Assembly: GCA_963712655.1 (NCBI GenBank)
Contig: CAVQIT010000009.1
Span: 930,001-994,000, forward strand
Length of the DNA: 64,000 nt
Origin: Pollutimonas sp963712655
GTDB taxonomy: Bacteria; Pseudomonadota; Gammaproteobacteria; Burkholderiales; Burkholderiaceae_B
Direction: 5' to 3'
Made by a program: the position numbers and the translations under genes
The notes under the pieces: model-generated
Seen by the model: the letters and a program-made list of their open reading frames with translations, nothing else
The model's database searches: none
What the model was told of the DNA's origin: nothing
In this document: piece after piece, positions 46,125 to 56,515 of the stretch
Numbering within the stretch: the first letter of the stretch is position 1
Layout of the letters: each line of letters opens with the position of its first letter

Positions 46125-46139
46125 TCATAATTACGTCAT
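46122..46139 (+). promoter_or_regulatory. Candidate Pho box (PhoB site) upstream of phoU
   Basis: TAGTCAT-AATT-ACGTCAT: two 7-base direct repeats 11 bases apart with an AT spacer, matching the classical CTGTCAT-4-CTGTCAT layout at 11 of 14 repeat positions. It starts at the rpiA stop codon, 148 bases before phoU, and AATT follows again. Placement before a phosphate-regulon gene supports the call. Confidence 0.42.
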
Positions 46140-46166
46140 AATTGGCGTGTAATCTTGCTGCATTGG

Positions 46167-46183
46167 CGATCATGTCATGATCG
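46167..46183. promoter_or_regulatory. Perfect 17-bp palindrome before phoU
   Basis: CGATCATG-T-CATGATCG is a perfect inverted repeat of 8-base arms around one base. It lies between the candidate Pho box and phoU, 104 bases before the phoU ATG, and looks like a dimeric regulator's operator. The regulator is unknown. Confidence 0.35.
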
Positions 46184-46287
46184 TGGCTTTGCGCTGCATC
46201 GCCTTTGGTACCTAGTAATTACACAGTAGTCGACTATGGTGCTACGCTATTTCCCTTTATTGACTCCTGCGATGACCGAAGGCTGAC

Positions 46288-47019
46288 ATGTCCGAGCACA
46301 CTAACAAACAGTTTACATCCGACCTCGAGACCACTCGTTCCCTGTTTCTTCAAATGGGCGGTCTGGTCGAGTCCATGGTCAAAGATGGCATGGAAGCCTT
46401 GATCACCGGCGATCTGGCCTTGGTCGATCAGGTGCGCGAGCGCGAAAAAGACGTCAACCGCCTTGAAGTCGAAATCGACGAACGCATAAGCCTGCTGATT
46501 GCGCGCAACCAGCCCACGGCCGGCGACCTGCGCCTTTTGCTGTCGGTATCGAAAATGTTGACCGACATGGAGCGCTGCGGCGACGAAGCTGAAAAAATAG
46601 CCAAAATGGCGCGTCGCCTGCATGAATCCGATACGCGCTATGCGCCTGTGGTGGAGCTCAGGCACATGGCCACCTATGTTACGGCCATGATCCGCGATTC
46701 GCTGGATGCCTTTGCCCGCCAGGATCCAGTGCATGCCGCCCAGGTGGTGCGCAACGACAGGGAAGTCGACAAAGAGTGGAAGGGTGCGCTGCGCCATATC
46801 ATTACCTACATGATCGAAGACCCGCGCACGATTTCTCATTCAATCGATCTGATCTTCATCGCGCGCGCGCTCGAACGCATAGGCGATCACGCCAAGAATA
46901 TGTCCGAGCGGGTCATTTACATGGTGCGCGGCGACGATGTGCGTCATACAGGTATCAAGAACACCGAACGCATGGCTCGCGGCGAGCAGCCCCAGAGCGA
47001 AGAAAACAACGAAGTATAA
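46288..47019 (+). CDS. phoU: Phosphate-specific transport system accessory protein PhoU
   Basis: A 243-residue all-helical protein with two PhoU repeats. Metal-binding motifs are ERCGDEAEKIAKMA and ERIGDHAKNMSERVIYM. PhoU links the PstSCAB transporter to the PhoR-PhoB sensor and represses the pho regulon when phosphate is plentiful. The pst and phoBR genes are not next to it here. A terminator follows at 47025-47055. Confidence 0.95.
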   Translation: MSEHTNKQFTSDLETTRSLFLQMGGLVESMVKDGMEALITGDLALVDQVREREKDVNRLEVEIDERISLLIARNQPTAGDLRLLLSVSKMLTDMERCGDEAEKIAKMARRLHESDTRYAPVVELRHMATYVTAMIRDSLDAFARQDPVHAAQVVRNDREVDKEWKGALRHIITYMIEDPRTISHSIDLIFIARALERIGDHAKNMSERVIYMVRGDDVRHTGIKNTERMARGEQPQSEENNEV

Positions 47020-47024
47020 AAAAG

Positions 47025-47055
47025 GGCAAGAGGCGTTCAAAGGGCGCCTCTTGCC
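47025..47055. terminator. Bidirectional terminator between phoU and yggX
   Basis: A perfect 11-bp stem (GGCAAGAGGCG and CGCCTCTTGCC) with a 9-base loop. On the plus strand it is followed by TGATTTTG; on the minus strand by CTTTTTTAT. It serves both convergent genes. Confidence 0.8.
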
Positions 47056-47175
47056 TGATTTTGCACGGCATCCAAATCAGGCGGGTGCCTGCCTGGCCTG
47101 ATTTTGCCGTAGCCGGCGCGACCGCGCGGGCATTGCATGGAACGAAAGCGCTGATAAGCGCTTTTTCAGCCAGAT

Positions 47176-47448
47176 TTACGCCTCGGGCGGCACATAGCCA
47201 TGCGCTTCGACATTGGCGTCTTCGAACAGAAAACCTTCCATTTGCTGCGCCAGATATTTGCGCGCGCGGGCATCGGCCAGGTTCAGGCGGTTTTCGTTCA
47301 CCAGGCGGGTTTGCGTTGCCATCCAATCCGCCCAGGCTTCCTTGGAAATGCTTTGCCAGATACGCACGCCCAGGTCGCCAGGATAAGGCGGATAATCCAG
47401 GCCCTCGGCTTCGCGTTTAAGTTTTACACATTGAATCATACGTGGCAT
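47176..47448 (-). CDS. yggX: Fe(2+)-trafficking/oxidative damage protection protein YggX
   Basis: A 90-residue protein of the YggX family, thought to bind ferrous iron and protect iron-sulfur clusters. Family marks are the N-terminal cysteine (MIQCVKLKREAEGLDYPPYPG), GVRIWQSISKEAW and LNLADARARKYL. Full length. It lies 162 bases downstream of argA on the same strand; I see nothing definite in that gap. Confidence 0.94.
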   Translation of the reverse strand: MPRMIQCVKLKREAEGLDYPPYPGDLGVRIWQSISKEAWADWMATQTRLVNENRLNLADARARKYLAQQMEGFLFEDANVEAHGYVPPEA

Positions 47449-47610
47449 GGCAGTCCTACCTTAAAAACAAATTGTCCATCCCCGCATTGTACCCAGGGAT
47501 AGCGCTGCGCTGTTGGCCGGCCATAGGCCTGGTAGACGGGATCGGCACCCCAAGGGGGCAATCCGGCATGCTCGCCAGGATGCGGGCCCGCCCGGTGAAA
47601 AGCGCGGCGC

Positions 47611-48970
47611 CTACAGCTTCTTGATGAATACCTGGCTATTGCGCGAGCGGTCGTAGTGCGCCTGGCGTTCCCGGGGCAGATCGGAAATGCCGCCCTGCAC
47701 AAAACCTCGTTTCATGAACCAATGCGAGGTGCGTGTAGTCAGCACGAACAGGCGCCTGGCGCCCATCGCCCGGGCTTTCGATTCGGCATGGCGCAGCAGA
47801 TTTCGCCTTCGCCCGAGCCCTGCCATTCCGGACTGGACAATCAGGCAGGCCATTTCGGCCATTTTTTCATCAGGATAGGGATCAAGGCCACGCAGCCGTA
47901 GATAACGCCGTCGTGTTCGAGCACCGTGAATTTTTCCACATCGCGTTCGATGACGGCCGCGGCCGCGCCGTACCAGCGTGCCGTCGGCCTCCAGCGGCTC
48001 GATGAGCTGCACAATCGCGCCGACGTCATCGACTGTCGCGGGGCGCAGATCATCCAGCGTGTCTTCGACCACCATGGTTCCCACGCCGTCATGGGTGAAA
48101 ATTTCCAGCAGCACACTGCCGTCCAGCGTATAGGGCACCAAGTGGGCCCGGGCCACGCCGCGCTTGACGGCGCGCGAGGCGTGGCTCAGGAACGATGCCG
48201 TGTCCTCGTCCAGATCGCCGCTTGCCAGCAAATTGTCCGCATCTTCGCGGGCCAGTTCGGTGTCGACGGCGCCATCGGCGTCGAGAACCGTTCTGTCCTG
48301 CGGTAAGGAAAATAAGTTTTTCGGCGCGCAGGGCGATGGCCGACGCTGGTCGCCAGGTCTTCCATGGCCAGGTTGAAGGCTTCGCCCGTGGGTGAAAATC
48401 CGAGAGGCGAAAGCAGCACGATGGAGCCTTGGTGGATTACGATATTGCATGGCTTCGACATCCAGTTTGCGGACTGCGCCGGTGTGCGGTAATCGATGCC
48501 GTCGATGACGCCGACCGGGCGCGCCGTAACGAAGTTGCCGGACATCACGCGAATATGCGCGTGCGACATGGGCGTGTTGGGCAAACCCTGGCTGAATGCG
48601 GCTTCGATATCCAGGCGGATTTCGCCGGCGGCTTCTTTGGCGCATTCCAGGGCCTCGGCGCTGGTCGGTTCGGGCCGCGGCCGAACTGGGTGTCGTAGCC
48701 TTTCAGCCTCAACTGTTCGTTTACCTGCGGGCGAGAGCCATGCACCAGCACCAGCTTGACCCCCAGCGCCGACAGCAGCGATATGTCTTGTATCAGCGTG
48801 TTCAGTTCGCCATCGCTGACCAGCTCTCCGCCGAAGCCGATGATGAAGGTCTTGCCGCGGAAGTCATGCACATAGGGCGCCACCTCGCGAAACCATCGAA
48901 CGAACTGAGCCGGGGCGAATTCGGGAGCGTCCTGCGCGGATAAGGTTGAGTCGATATCGCTAGTGGTCAT
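47611..48970 (-). pseudogene. argA: N-acetylglutamate synthase, multiple frameshifts
   Basis: First enzyme of arginine synthesis, about 450 residues. The amino-acid-kinase-like N-terminal domain is readable (FVRWFREVAPYVHDFRGKTF, LGVKLVLVHGSRPQVNEQL). After a shift near 48680 come SHAHIRVMSGNFVTARPVGV, GSIVLLSPLGFSPTGEAFNL, then SRAVKRGVARAHLVPY, and the GNAT domain (ARRLFVLTTRTSHWFMKRGF) to TAG at 47611. About six or more indels separate these pieces. The order and total length are normal, so consensus error is likely. Confidence 0.88.
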
Positions 48971-49015
48971 GGGGTAGAGTAATGTGTCCGTAAATAATTA
49001 GGTTCAAAGCAAAAT

Positions 49016-49021
49016 TATAAT
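49016..49021 (+). promoter_or_regulatory. Perfect -10 box for hrpA
   Basis: TATAAT sits in the 49-base argA-hrpA divergent gap and overlaps the first possible hrpA ATG (49020). A transcript starting near 49028 would exclude that ATG, so the ATG at 49050 is preferred. No good -35 is visible. Confidence 0.45.
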
Positions 49022-49049
49022 GATGGATCACTTACTCAAAAGAAGTTTC

Positions 49050-52000
49050 ATGCAAGAGCCTGTCAATTTGTCGGAAAACGTACACAAAGACAAAAGCGCC
49101 AAGTCCTCCGGGCCTGCGCGCGCCGGACGCCGCCCGCAGGCCGCGCCGGTTGTCAAGCGCGCCTTGCCACCTGTGAATTACCCCGAAGAACTGCCGGTCA
49201 GCGCGCGCCGCGACGACATCGCGCCGCGATCAAGGCGCATCAGGTCATCATCGTTTGCGGCGAAACCGGCTCGGGCAAAACGACCCAATTGCCCAAGATC
49301 TGCCTGGAATTGGGACGCGGGCAAGGCAAAAATGATAGGCCATACCCAGCCGCGCAGGCTGGCGGCCACATCGGTGGCCAAGCGTATCGCCGAAGAATTG
49401 AACAGCCGAATTGGGCGATGTGGTGGGCTACCAGATGCGTTTCAACGATCGCACCGGGCCCAACGCGGCCATCAAGCTGATGACCGACGGTATTTTGCTG
49501 GCCGAATCGCAGCGCGACCCTTTGCTGCGCCGCTACGACACCATGATCATCGATGAGGCGCACGAACGCAGCCTGAACATCGATTTTCTGCTGGGCTATC
49601 TGAGGCAGCTGTTGCCCAAGCGGCGCGATCTCAAGGTGATCATCACTTCGGCCACCATCGACGCCGATCGCTTTGCGCGGCATTTCGCCCAGAACGGCCA
49701 GCCGGCGCCGGTCATCGAAGTATCGGGCCGCTTGTATCCCGGTCGATATCGCTTACCGGCCTGTCATCGCGGGACAAGGGGCCGGCCGGCGCCGAACCGG
49801 ACAAGGATAGCCGGCGCGCCTGGCGCGCGATGAAGAGCGCGACCTGATCGATGCCATCGTCGACGGGGTGGACGAATGCGCCGGCCATGGCGCGGGCGAT
49901 ATCCTGGTGTTCCTGCCGGGCGAGCGGGAAATCCGGGAAACGGCCGAGGCCTTGCGCAAGCAGCCATCCGGCCGGCACTGAAGTATTGCCGCTGTTCGCC
50001 CGGCTGTCGCAGGCCGAACAGGAACAGATCTTCCAGCCGCGCGGCAATGCCCGGCGCATCGTGCTGGCCACCAATGTGGCCGAAACCTCTCTGACGGTGC
50101 CGGGCATCCGCTATGTGGTCGATAGCGGGCTGGCGCGGATCAAGCGCTATTCCTGGCGCAACAAGGTCGAGCAGCTGCGTATCGAGCCCATCAGCCAGGC
50201 TTCCGCCAATCAGCGCGCCGGCCGTTGCGGGCGCATTGGTCCGGGGGTATGCATACGCCTGTACGATGAAGCCGATTTCAAAGTACGCGCCCCTTTTACC
50301 GACCCGGAAGTCCTGCGCTCGTCGCTGGCAGCGGTGATCCTGCGCATGAAGGCGCTCAAGCTCGACGATATCGAGACGTTTCCTTTTGTCGATGCGCCCT
50401 CCGGGCCGCGCGATCGCCGACGGCTACCATTTGCTGCAGGAACTGGGCGCGATCGACGAGGATAACCGCCTGACCGAAACCGGCCAGGAACTGGCGCGTT
50501 TGCCGGTCGATCCGCGCATGGCGCGCATGATCCTGGCGGCCGAAGACCAGGAGTGCCTGGCGGAAATGCTGATCATCGCGTCAGCCCTGTCGGTGCAGGA
50601 TCCGCGCGATCGTCCCATGCAGGAACGCGAAGCGGCCGACAGCGGCCCACGCCAAATTCGCCGACGACAAGTCCGAATTCATGTCTTATCCTGAAGCTAT
50701 GGCGCTGGTATGGCGAACAGGTCGAGCACAAGGCGTCGCAGCGCAAGCTGGCGGCCTTGCTGCGCCAGAACTTCCTGTCGCCTTTGCGTTTGCGCGAATG
50801 GCGCGACGTGCATAGCCAATTGGCCGCCATCGTCGGGCGAACAAGGCTGGCGCATGAATACGCTGGACGCCACCTATGAGCAGACGCATCTGGCGCTGCT
50901 GTCGGGCCTGCTGGGCAATATCGGCTTGAAAAGCGAAGAAAGCGCCGCCTACCTGGGCGCCCGCGATATCCGCTTCAACATTCATCCGGGTTCGCGCCTG
51001 GCCAAGAAAGCCGGGCGCTGGCTGGTCGCGGCCGAACTGGTGGAAACCACCCGTTTGTACGCCCGCTGCGTCGCCCGCATCGACCCCGCATGGCTGGAAA
51101 AAGCCGGTGCGCACCTGATCCGGCGAACCTGGTCCGATCCGCGCTGGGAAAAGAAAGCCGGACAGGTGGTGGCCAACGAGCGCGCCACCCTGTATGGCTT
51201 GCCTGTCTACACCGGGCGCCGTATTCATTTCGGCAAAGTCGACCCGGTCCATGCGCGCGAATTGTTCATCCGGCAGGCACTGGTCACAGGCGAAATCGAT
51301 ACCGGCCTGCCGTTCATCACGCATAATCGCCAGTTGATGGCGACGATCGAAAAGCTCGAGCATCAAACGCGGCGCCCCGATATCCTGGTCGACGACGACT
51401 CTGATCTACGCCTTTTACGATCAGCAGATACCGGCGGATATCCACCAGACAGTAACGCTGGAAAAATGGTGCAAGCGTTTAAGCAAAGAGCAGGCGCAGG
51501 CCTTGTTGCTGACGCGCGACGCCCTGATGCGGCACGACGCCGCAGGCATCACCACCGATGTATTCCCCAAGAAAGTAGAGTGGCAGGGCGTGCAGATGGC
51601 GCTCGATTATCACTTCGAACCCGGTTCGGTACGCGACGGCGTGACCCTGACTGTGCCGTTGTTTGCATTGAACCAGATCGATCCCATGCGCTGCGAATGG
51701 CTGGTGCCCGGCATGCTCAAGGAGAAGGTCCATTTGCTGCTTAAATCGTTGCCGCAGAAAATCCGGCGCCATTGCGTGCCTTTGCCCGATTATGCGGCGG
51801 GCTTTGCCGACCGCTGGTTTGACCGCGCCGCCGATCCCGACACGGGCCTGCTCGAGGCAATCGGGGCCGACATGTGGGAGCAACTGAAAGTGCGTCCATT
51901 GCGCGGCGACTTCAAGACAGAAACTTTGCCTGCCCACTTGTTCATGAATTTCAGAGTGGTGGATGAACATGGCCGCATGCTGTCGGGCGGCCGCAATCTG

Positions 52001-52940
52001 GATCAACTCAAGGCCGAACATGGCAGGCAGGCCCAGGCCTCGTTCCAGAAATTCGCGGCTCGCGACGATCAGGTGGCCCAGGCGCTGGCGCACGAAAAGC
52101 TTACCGACTGGACCTTCGGCGCTTTACCCGAGATTGCTGGAAATCCGGCGCAAGGGGCAGTCCTTCGTTGGCTATCCCGCGCTCATCGACAGGCAAACCT
52201 ATTGCGATCTCGATGTGTTCGATGATCCGGGCGAAGCGCGCGCGCAGCATCATGCCGGCTTGCTCAGGCTTTTCCGGCTGGCGTTGCGCGAACAGGTCAA
52301 GTTTCTGGAAAAGAACCTGGGCGATCTGACCCGCATGGGCATGTTGTACATGAGCCTGGGCACGCAGGAAGAGTTGCGCGACCAGATCATCGATTGCGCG
52401 CTGGACCAGGCCTGCCTGGCCGAGCCATGGCCCGCGGACAAGGAAAGCTTCGAGTTGCGCCGCAACGAAGGGAAATCCCGCCTGGGCCTGCTGGCTCAGG
52501 AAATCGCCCGCCTGGCCGGCCAGATATTGTCCGAATGGGCGGCGCTGCAGAAAAAACTGCCGCAAGCCAAGCCCCATGCATCCGCCTATGCCGATTTGCA
52601 AAAGCAGCAAGGCGGCCTGATGACGAAATGGTATTTGCGCGATACGCCGTATCGCCAGCTTGCGCACTTTCCGCGCTATCTGAAGGCGGCGCAGGTGCGT
52701 ATCGATAAATTGCGCGCCGATCCCGCCCGCGATGGCCGCTTGATGGCCGAAATGGCGCCGCTGATGGTCCCGTATCAGCGTGCGGTCCTGGCGCTGAAGG
52801 GCGCCGCGGATGCGCAACTGGATGACTTCCGCTGGCTGCTCGAGGAATTGCGCGTAGCCTTGTATGCCCAGGAGCTGCGCACACCCATGCCGGTGTCGGT
52901 GAAACGCTTGCAGAAAACCTGGTCGGCCATGCAGCGCTAA
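49050..52940 (+). pseudogene. hrpA: ATP-dependent RNA helicase HrpA, many frameshifts
   Basis: A DEAH-box helicase of about 1,295 residues. Readable pieces in order: VNYPEELPVSARRDDIA, GETGSGKTTQLP (across a shift), KMIGHTQPRRLAATSVAKRIAEELN, RYDTMIIDEAHERSLNIDFLL, VIITSATIDADRFARHF, RIVLATNVAETSLTVPGIRYV, QRAGRCGRIGPGVCIRLY, then the long HrpA-specific C-terminal region, intact from about 52150 to the stop. At least eight indels lie between 49220 and 52140. HrpA rescues stalled ribosomes in E. coli; it is not essential, but the pattern matches neighbouring sequence error. Confidence 0.9.
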
Positions 52941-52987
52941 GTTACGTTTGTTACGGCAGCTTATGGCTTGAAACATCACCGCCGACC

Positions 52988-53017
52988 CGGACATGCGCGC
53001 CCCAGGGTAGGTACAAT
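52988..53017 (+). promoter_or_regulatory. Promoter of dnaE, possibly leaderless
   Basis: CGGACA (52988-52993) and TACAAT (53012-53017) are 18 bases apart. Only 6 bases separate the -10 box from the dnaE ATG, so transcription would start at or next to the A of the start codon. No Shine-Dalgarno is visible. Confidence 0.4.
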
Positions 53018-53023
53018 TCGACC

Positions 53024-56000
53024 ATGACCGACGCGAACTCATCCTCTCTATTTGTACACCTGCGCATCCACTCCGAATTTTCGGTGGTCGATGGCATAGG
53101 CCGGATTCCCGATCTGGTGGCCAAAGCCGCCGAATACGGGCAGCCGGCCATGGCGCTGACCGATCTCTCCAATCTGTTCGGTTTCATCAAGTTCTACAAG
53201 GCTGCCCGCAAAGCGGGGCTCAAGCCCATTGCGGGTTCCGATATCTGGCTGGAGAACGAACAGGATCGCGAAAAGCCCTATCGTCTTTTGATTCTGGTCA
53301 GTAGCCAGGAAGGCTATCTGGCCTTGTGCGAAATTCTTTCCCGCGCCTGGCTCGAAAACCAGTACCGGGGGCGCGCTGAAGTACGGCGCGAATGGCTGAT
53401 GGGCCGCGCGGGCCTGATCGTGCTGTCCGGCGGGCGGATGGGCGACGTGGGGCAAATGCTCGAGGCCGGCAAGCCGGACGATGCACGTGCCTTGGCCGCC
53501 GGCTGGGCCAGGGCCTTTCCGGGCAATTATTATCTGGAACTGCAACGCGCCGGCGTGGATGGCGATGAAACCTATGTGCAGCAAGCCATGCGTTTGGCCG
53601 GCGCGCTGAGCCTGCCGGTGGTGGCGACCCATCCGGTGCAGTTCGTGCAGCAGGGCGACTTCCGTGCGCACGAGGCCCGGGTATGTATTGCCGAAGGCGA
53701 GCAGTTGGCCAATCCCAAGCGCGTGCGCCGTTTTACCGAAGACCAGTACATGCTGGGCACGCAGGAAATGGCGCAGCGTTTTGCCGACGTGCCCTCGGCC
53801 TTGGCCAATTCGGTCGAGATCGCCAAGCGCTGCAATCTTACCCTGGTGCTGGGCAAGCCGCGCCTGCCCGATTTTCCGACGCCCGACGGGATCACGCTGG
53901 ACAATTACATGACCCAACTGGCCGAGGAAGGCCTGGCGGTGCGCATGGCGCAGCTGTTTCCGCTGGAAGCCGAGCGCCAGGACAGGTATCCGCAATACCT
54001 GGAGCGTCTGCAATGGGAATGCAAAACTATCACCAGCATGGGTTTTTCGGGCTACTTCCTGATCGTTGCGGACTTCATCAACTGGGGCAAGAACAACGGT
54101 GTTCCCGTGGGCCCCGGGCGCGGTTCGGGCGCGGGGTCGCTGGTGGCGTATTCCCTGGGCATCACCGATCTGGATCCTATTTGCTACGACTTGCTGTTCG
54201 AGCGCTTCCTGAATCCGGAGCGGGTCTCCATGCCCGACTTCGATATCGATTTCTGCCAGGACAATCGCGAACGCGTCATTGACTACGTCAAGCAAAAATA
54301 CGGCAAAGAGGCGGTAAGCCAGATCGCCACCTTCGGCACCCTGGGCGCCAAGGCGGTCGTGCGCGATGTCGGGCGCGTGCTGGAAATGCCCTACATGCTG
54401 TGCGATGGCTTGTCCAAGATGATTCCGTTCAGTCCGGCCGATCCCTGGACCCTCGCGCGCGCGCTGGCCGATGAACCGGCATTCAAGGAGCGCTACGAGC
54501 AAGACGAGGAAGTCCGCGCGCTGATCGACCTGGCGCGGCCTCTTGAAGGGCTTACGCGCAATATAGGCATGCATGCCGGGGGGGTGTTGATCGCCCCGGG
54601 CAAGCTGACCGATTTCTGCCCCTTGTATTGCCAGCCGGGAACGGACAGCAATACGGTTTCGCAATTCGACAAAGACGACGTCGAAGCGGCCGGCCTGGTC
54701 AAGTTCGACTTCCTGGGCTTGCGCAACCTGACAATCCTGGATTGGGCGGTGCGCTACGTGCGCCAGTTCAACGAGACCAAGCGCGATTTCGATGTCATGG
54801 CGCTTGCGCTGGATGACGGGCAGGCCTACAAGCTGCTCAGCGATGGCAATACGACCGCCGTGTTCCAGCTTGAGTCACGCGGCATGAAAGAGCTGCTCAA
54901 GAACCTGCGGCCCAATACCTTTGAAGACATTATCGCCATGCTGGCGCTATATCGGCCCGGTCCGCTGGAGTCGGGCATGGTGGTCGATTTCGTCAACCGC
55001 AAGCATGGCCGCGCCGAAGTGGATTATTTCCATAAAGATCTCGAAGCGGTACTCAAAAGCACTTACGGTGTGATTGTGTACCAAGAGCAGGTGATGCTTA
55101 TTTCGCAGATCGTGGGCGGATACTCCCTGGGCGGCGCCGACCTTTTGCGCCGGGCGATGGGCAAGAAAAAAGCCGAGGAAATGGCCGAGCACCGCGCCAT
55201 TTTCGAGAAAGGCGCGGTCGAAAAAGGCTATGCGGCCGATCTGGCGGTCAAGCTGTTCGACCTGATGGAAAAATTCGCCGGCTACGGTTTCAACAAAAGC
55301 CATTCGGCCGCCTATGCGCTCATCGCCTACCAGACCGCATGGCTGAAAGCCTATCATCCCGCCGAGTTCCTGGCCGCCACCTTGTCGTCCGACATGGACG
55401 ACACCGACAAGGTCCAGATTTTCTGGAAGGATGCCCTGGCCAATAATGTGCAGGTGCTGCCGCCGGACGTCAATGCTTCGGCTTATCGTTTCGAGCCCGT
55501 CATGGACGAGCATTCCGCCAAGGGTCGGCCGCCGCGCACCATGCGCTACGGCCTGGGCGCCGTCAAGGGTACGGGCCAGGGCGCGGTCGAAGCCATTATC
55601 CAGGCCAGGCAGGAAGGCGGGCCCTTTGTCAGCCTGTTCGATTTCTGCCGCCGCATCGACCGGCACTCGGTCAACCGCCGCAGCATCGAAGCCCTGATTC
55701 GCGCCGGCGCCTTTGATCTTATCGAAGAGAACCGCGCCGCCCTGTTGGCGACCGTGGGCAACGCCATCGAAGCGGCCGAGCAGGCCGAGCGCAGCGCCAA
55801 TCAGGTATCGCTGTTCGCCGACGATGCCAACGATATCGTCGAGGGCGAACTCGCCAAGGTCGCTCCCTGGGATTTGCAAACCCGTTTTACGGAAGAAAAA
55901 ACGGCCCTGGGCTTTTTCTTCAGCGGCCATTTGTTCGATGCCTGGCGCGACGAAGTCCGCCGCTTCGCTCCGCAGCCGCTGGCCCGCCTTGAGCCATCGC

Positions 56001-56515
56001 GCAGCTTGCAATGGTTTGCCGGGGTGCTGTCGTCCGTGCGGCCCAAAATGACCCGTCGCGGCAAGATGCTGTATGCCTTGCTGGACGATGGCTCCGCCCA
56101 AGTCGAGGTGGCTATTTTCAACGAATTGTACGAACAGCATCGCAATCGGCTGAAAGAAGACCGTCTGATCATTATCCACGGCAAAGTCAGCAACGATGAG
56201 TATTCCGGCGGCTTGCGGGTGTCGGCCGAGTCCGTTTTCGATTTGCAGCTGGCCCGCGAAGCCAGGGCGCGCAGCTTGCGCATCACGCTCAATGGCAATG
56301 CCGATGCGGCGCGCCTGCGCCAGCTTTTGAACCCTTTCCGCGCCGAGCCTGAAAACGGCGTGCCCGGCATCCCCGTGGAGCTGCGCCTGAAACGCAACGG
56401 TTTTTTATGCACGGTGCGCCTGGGGGAAGACTGGCGCGTCCGCATGGCCGATGCCATGCTCGAACAATTGAGTACATGGGTCGAGCCCGACGGCGTGGAG
56501 ATCAACTACCTATGA
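53024..56515 (+). CDS. dnaE: DNA polymerase III subunit alpha
   Basis: The 1,163-residue replicative polymerase. An N-terminal PHP domain (FVHLRIHSEFSVVDGIG) is followed by the polymerase core with catalytic aspartates in PDFDIDFCQDNRERVIDYV (about residue 405), GPGRGSGAGSLVAYSLGI, and GFNKSHSAAYALIAYQTAW. Helix-hairpin-helix and OB-fold domains form the C-terminal third. The gene is intact although hrpA just upstream is heavily shifted. Its TGA overlaps the ATG of the first glycosyltransferase. Confidence 0.97.
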   Translation: MTDANSSSLFVHLRIHSEFSVVDGIGRIPDLVAKAAEYGQPAMALTDLSNLFGFIKFYKAARKAGLKPIAGSDIWLENEQDREKPYRLLILVSSQEGYLALCEILSRAWLENQYRGRAEVRREWLMGRAGLIVLSGGRMGDVGQMLEAGKPDDARALAAGWARAFPGNYYLELQRAGVDGDETYVQQAMRLAGALSLPVVATHPVQFVQQGDFRAHEARVCIAEGEQLANPKRVRRFTEDQYMLGTQEMAQRFADVPSALANSVEIAKRCNLTLVLGKPRLPDFPTPDGITLDNYMTQLAEEGLAVRMAQLFPLEAERQDRYPQYLERLQWECKTITSMGFSGYFLIVADFINWGKNNGVPVGPGRGSGAGSLVAYSLGITDLDPICYDLLFERFLNPERVSMPDFDIDFCQDNRERVIDYVKQKYGKEAVSQIATFGTLGAKAVVRDVGRVLEMPYMLCDGLSKMIPFSPADPWTLARALADEPAFKERYEQDEEVRALIDLARPLEGLTRNIGMHAGGVLIAPGKLTDFCPLYCQPGTDSNTVSQFDKDDVEAAGLVKFDFLGLRNLTILDWAVRYVRQFNETKRDFDVMALALDDGQAYKLLSDGNTTAVFQLESRGMKELLKNLRPNTFEDIIAMLALYRPGPLESGMVVDFVNRKHGRAEVDYFHKDLEAVLKSTYGVIVYQEQVMLISQIVGGYSLGGADLLRRAMGKKKAEEMAEHRAIFEKGAVEKGYAADLAVKLFDLMEKFAGYGFNKSHSAAYALIAYQTAWLKAYHPAEFLAATLSSDMDDTDKVQIFWKDALANNVQVLPPDVNASAYRFEPVMDEHSAKGRPPRTMRYGLGAVKGTGQGAVEAIIQARQEGGPFVSLFDFCRRIDRHSVNRRSIEALIRAGAFDLIEENRAALLATVGNAIEAAEQAERSANQVSLFADDANDIVEGELAKVAPWDLQTRFTEEKTALGFFFSGHLFDAWRDEVRRFAPQPLARLEPSRSLQWFAGVLSSVRPKMTRRGKMLYALLDDGSAQVEVAIFNELYEQHRNRLKEDRLIIIHGKVSNDEYSGGLRVSAESVFDLQLAREARARSLRITLNGNADAARLRQLLNPFRAEPENGVPGIPVELRLKRNGFLCTVRLGEDWRVRMADAMLEQLSTWVEPDGVEINYL

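Noticed and set aside
48900..49020. Programmed frameshifting as an explanation for argA and hrpA
   Set aside because: There are many shifts per gene, in both directions, without slippery heptamers or consistent positions.
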